A stretch of 6,483 nt of DNA, from the NCBI GenBank assembly GCA_031273385.1, contig JAISRY010000069.1, positions 1-6,483 on the forward strand, read 5' to 3'. The notes beneath the pieces are model-generated. The model searched no databases and was not told the DNA's origin. It was given only the letters and a program-made list of their open reading frames with translations. This DNA is from Tannerellaceae bacterium. Its GTDB lineage: Bacteria; Bacteroidota; Bacteroidia; Bacteroidales; Tannerellaceae. Positions 6,460 to 6,483 of the stretch are shown here, piece after piece. Every line of letters starts with the position of its first letter. Position 1 is the first letter of the stretch. The position numbers and the translations under genes were made by a program.

Positions 6460-6483
6460 TAGTGAATAGTGAATAGTGAATAG
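6460..6483. repeat. Tandem heptamer repeat (TAGTGAA), continues past window edge
   Basis: Three full copies of TAGTGAA (6460-6466, 6467-6473, 6474-6480) and a partial fourth run to the last base of the window. A diverged AGTGAATAA lies just before, at 6447-6455. The unit length is not a multiple of three and contains TAG and TGA, so it places stops in all plus-strand frames. It lies about 30 bases after gpsA. Its total length is unknown. Confidence 0.85.

Overview
The window suggests a member of the Bacteroidales (phylum Bacteroidota), probably from the Bacteroides/Parabacteroides/Tannerella neighbourhood. Three things point there. The promoters match the Bacteroidetes pattern (TTTG or TTG, about 20 bases, then TAnnTTTG) rather than E. 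coli sigma-70. Start codons lack clear Shine-Dalgarno sequences. The run lysS then gpsA, together with a standalone MnmD and a DUF3109 protein, fits that order. The species cannot be fixed from the sequence alone. All genes are ordinary core metabolism or translation genes; the unusual material is mostly non-coding.

Layout, left to right. Bases 1-244 hold no credible gene. They are a dense array of perfect or near-perfect palindromes, many with 3-base loops, cut by the left window edge. The last palindrome sits on the stop codon of a minus-strand GmhA-type SIS-domain sugar-phosphate isomerase (243-899). A divergent promoter (899-931) drives gpmI (965-2488, cofactor-independent phosphoglycerate mutase), followed after 10 bases by a cysteine-rich DUF3109 gene (2499-3077), likely in one transcript. 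The DUF3109 gene runs head-on into minus-strand mnmD (3069-3743, tRNA wobble-uridine methyltransferase), and the two overlap by 9 bases. A 12-bp GC-rich hairpin inside the mnmD 3' end is placed to act as the plus-strand terminator.

Between mnmD and the next gene lie two back-to-back promoters (3772-3779 minus, 3813-3843 plus). The plus-strand one drives lysS (3872-5428, class II lysyl-tRNA synthetase) and gpsA (5430-6428, glycerol-3-phosphate dehydrogenase), which are separated by one base. The window ends in a 7-base tandem repeat (6460-6483) that continues past the edge.

Functionally, GpmI serves lower glycolysis, GpsA draws dihydroxyacetone phosphate into phospholipid backbone synthesis, MnmD and LysS serve translation (MnmD acts on wobble-modified tRNAs, which include tRNA-Lys), and the SIS protein probably supplies a heptose or related sugar phosphate for the envelope. 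No defence system, phage, insertion-sequence transposase, CRISPR array, rRNA or tRNA gene was found. The least explained element is the palindrome array at the left end.
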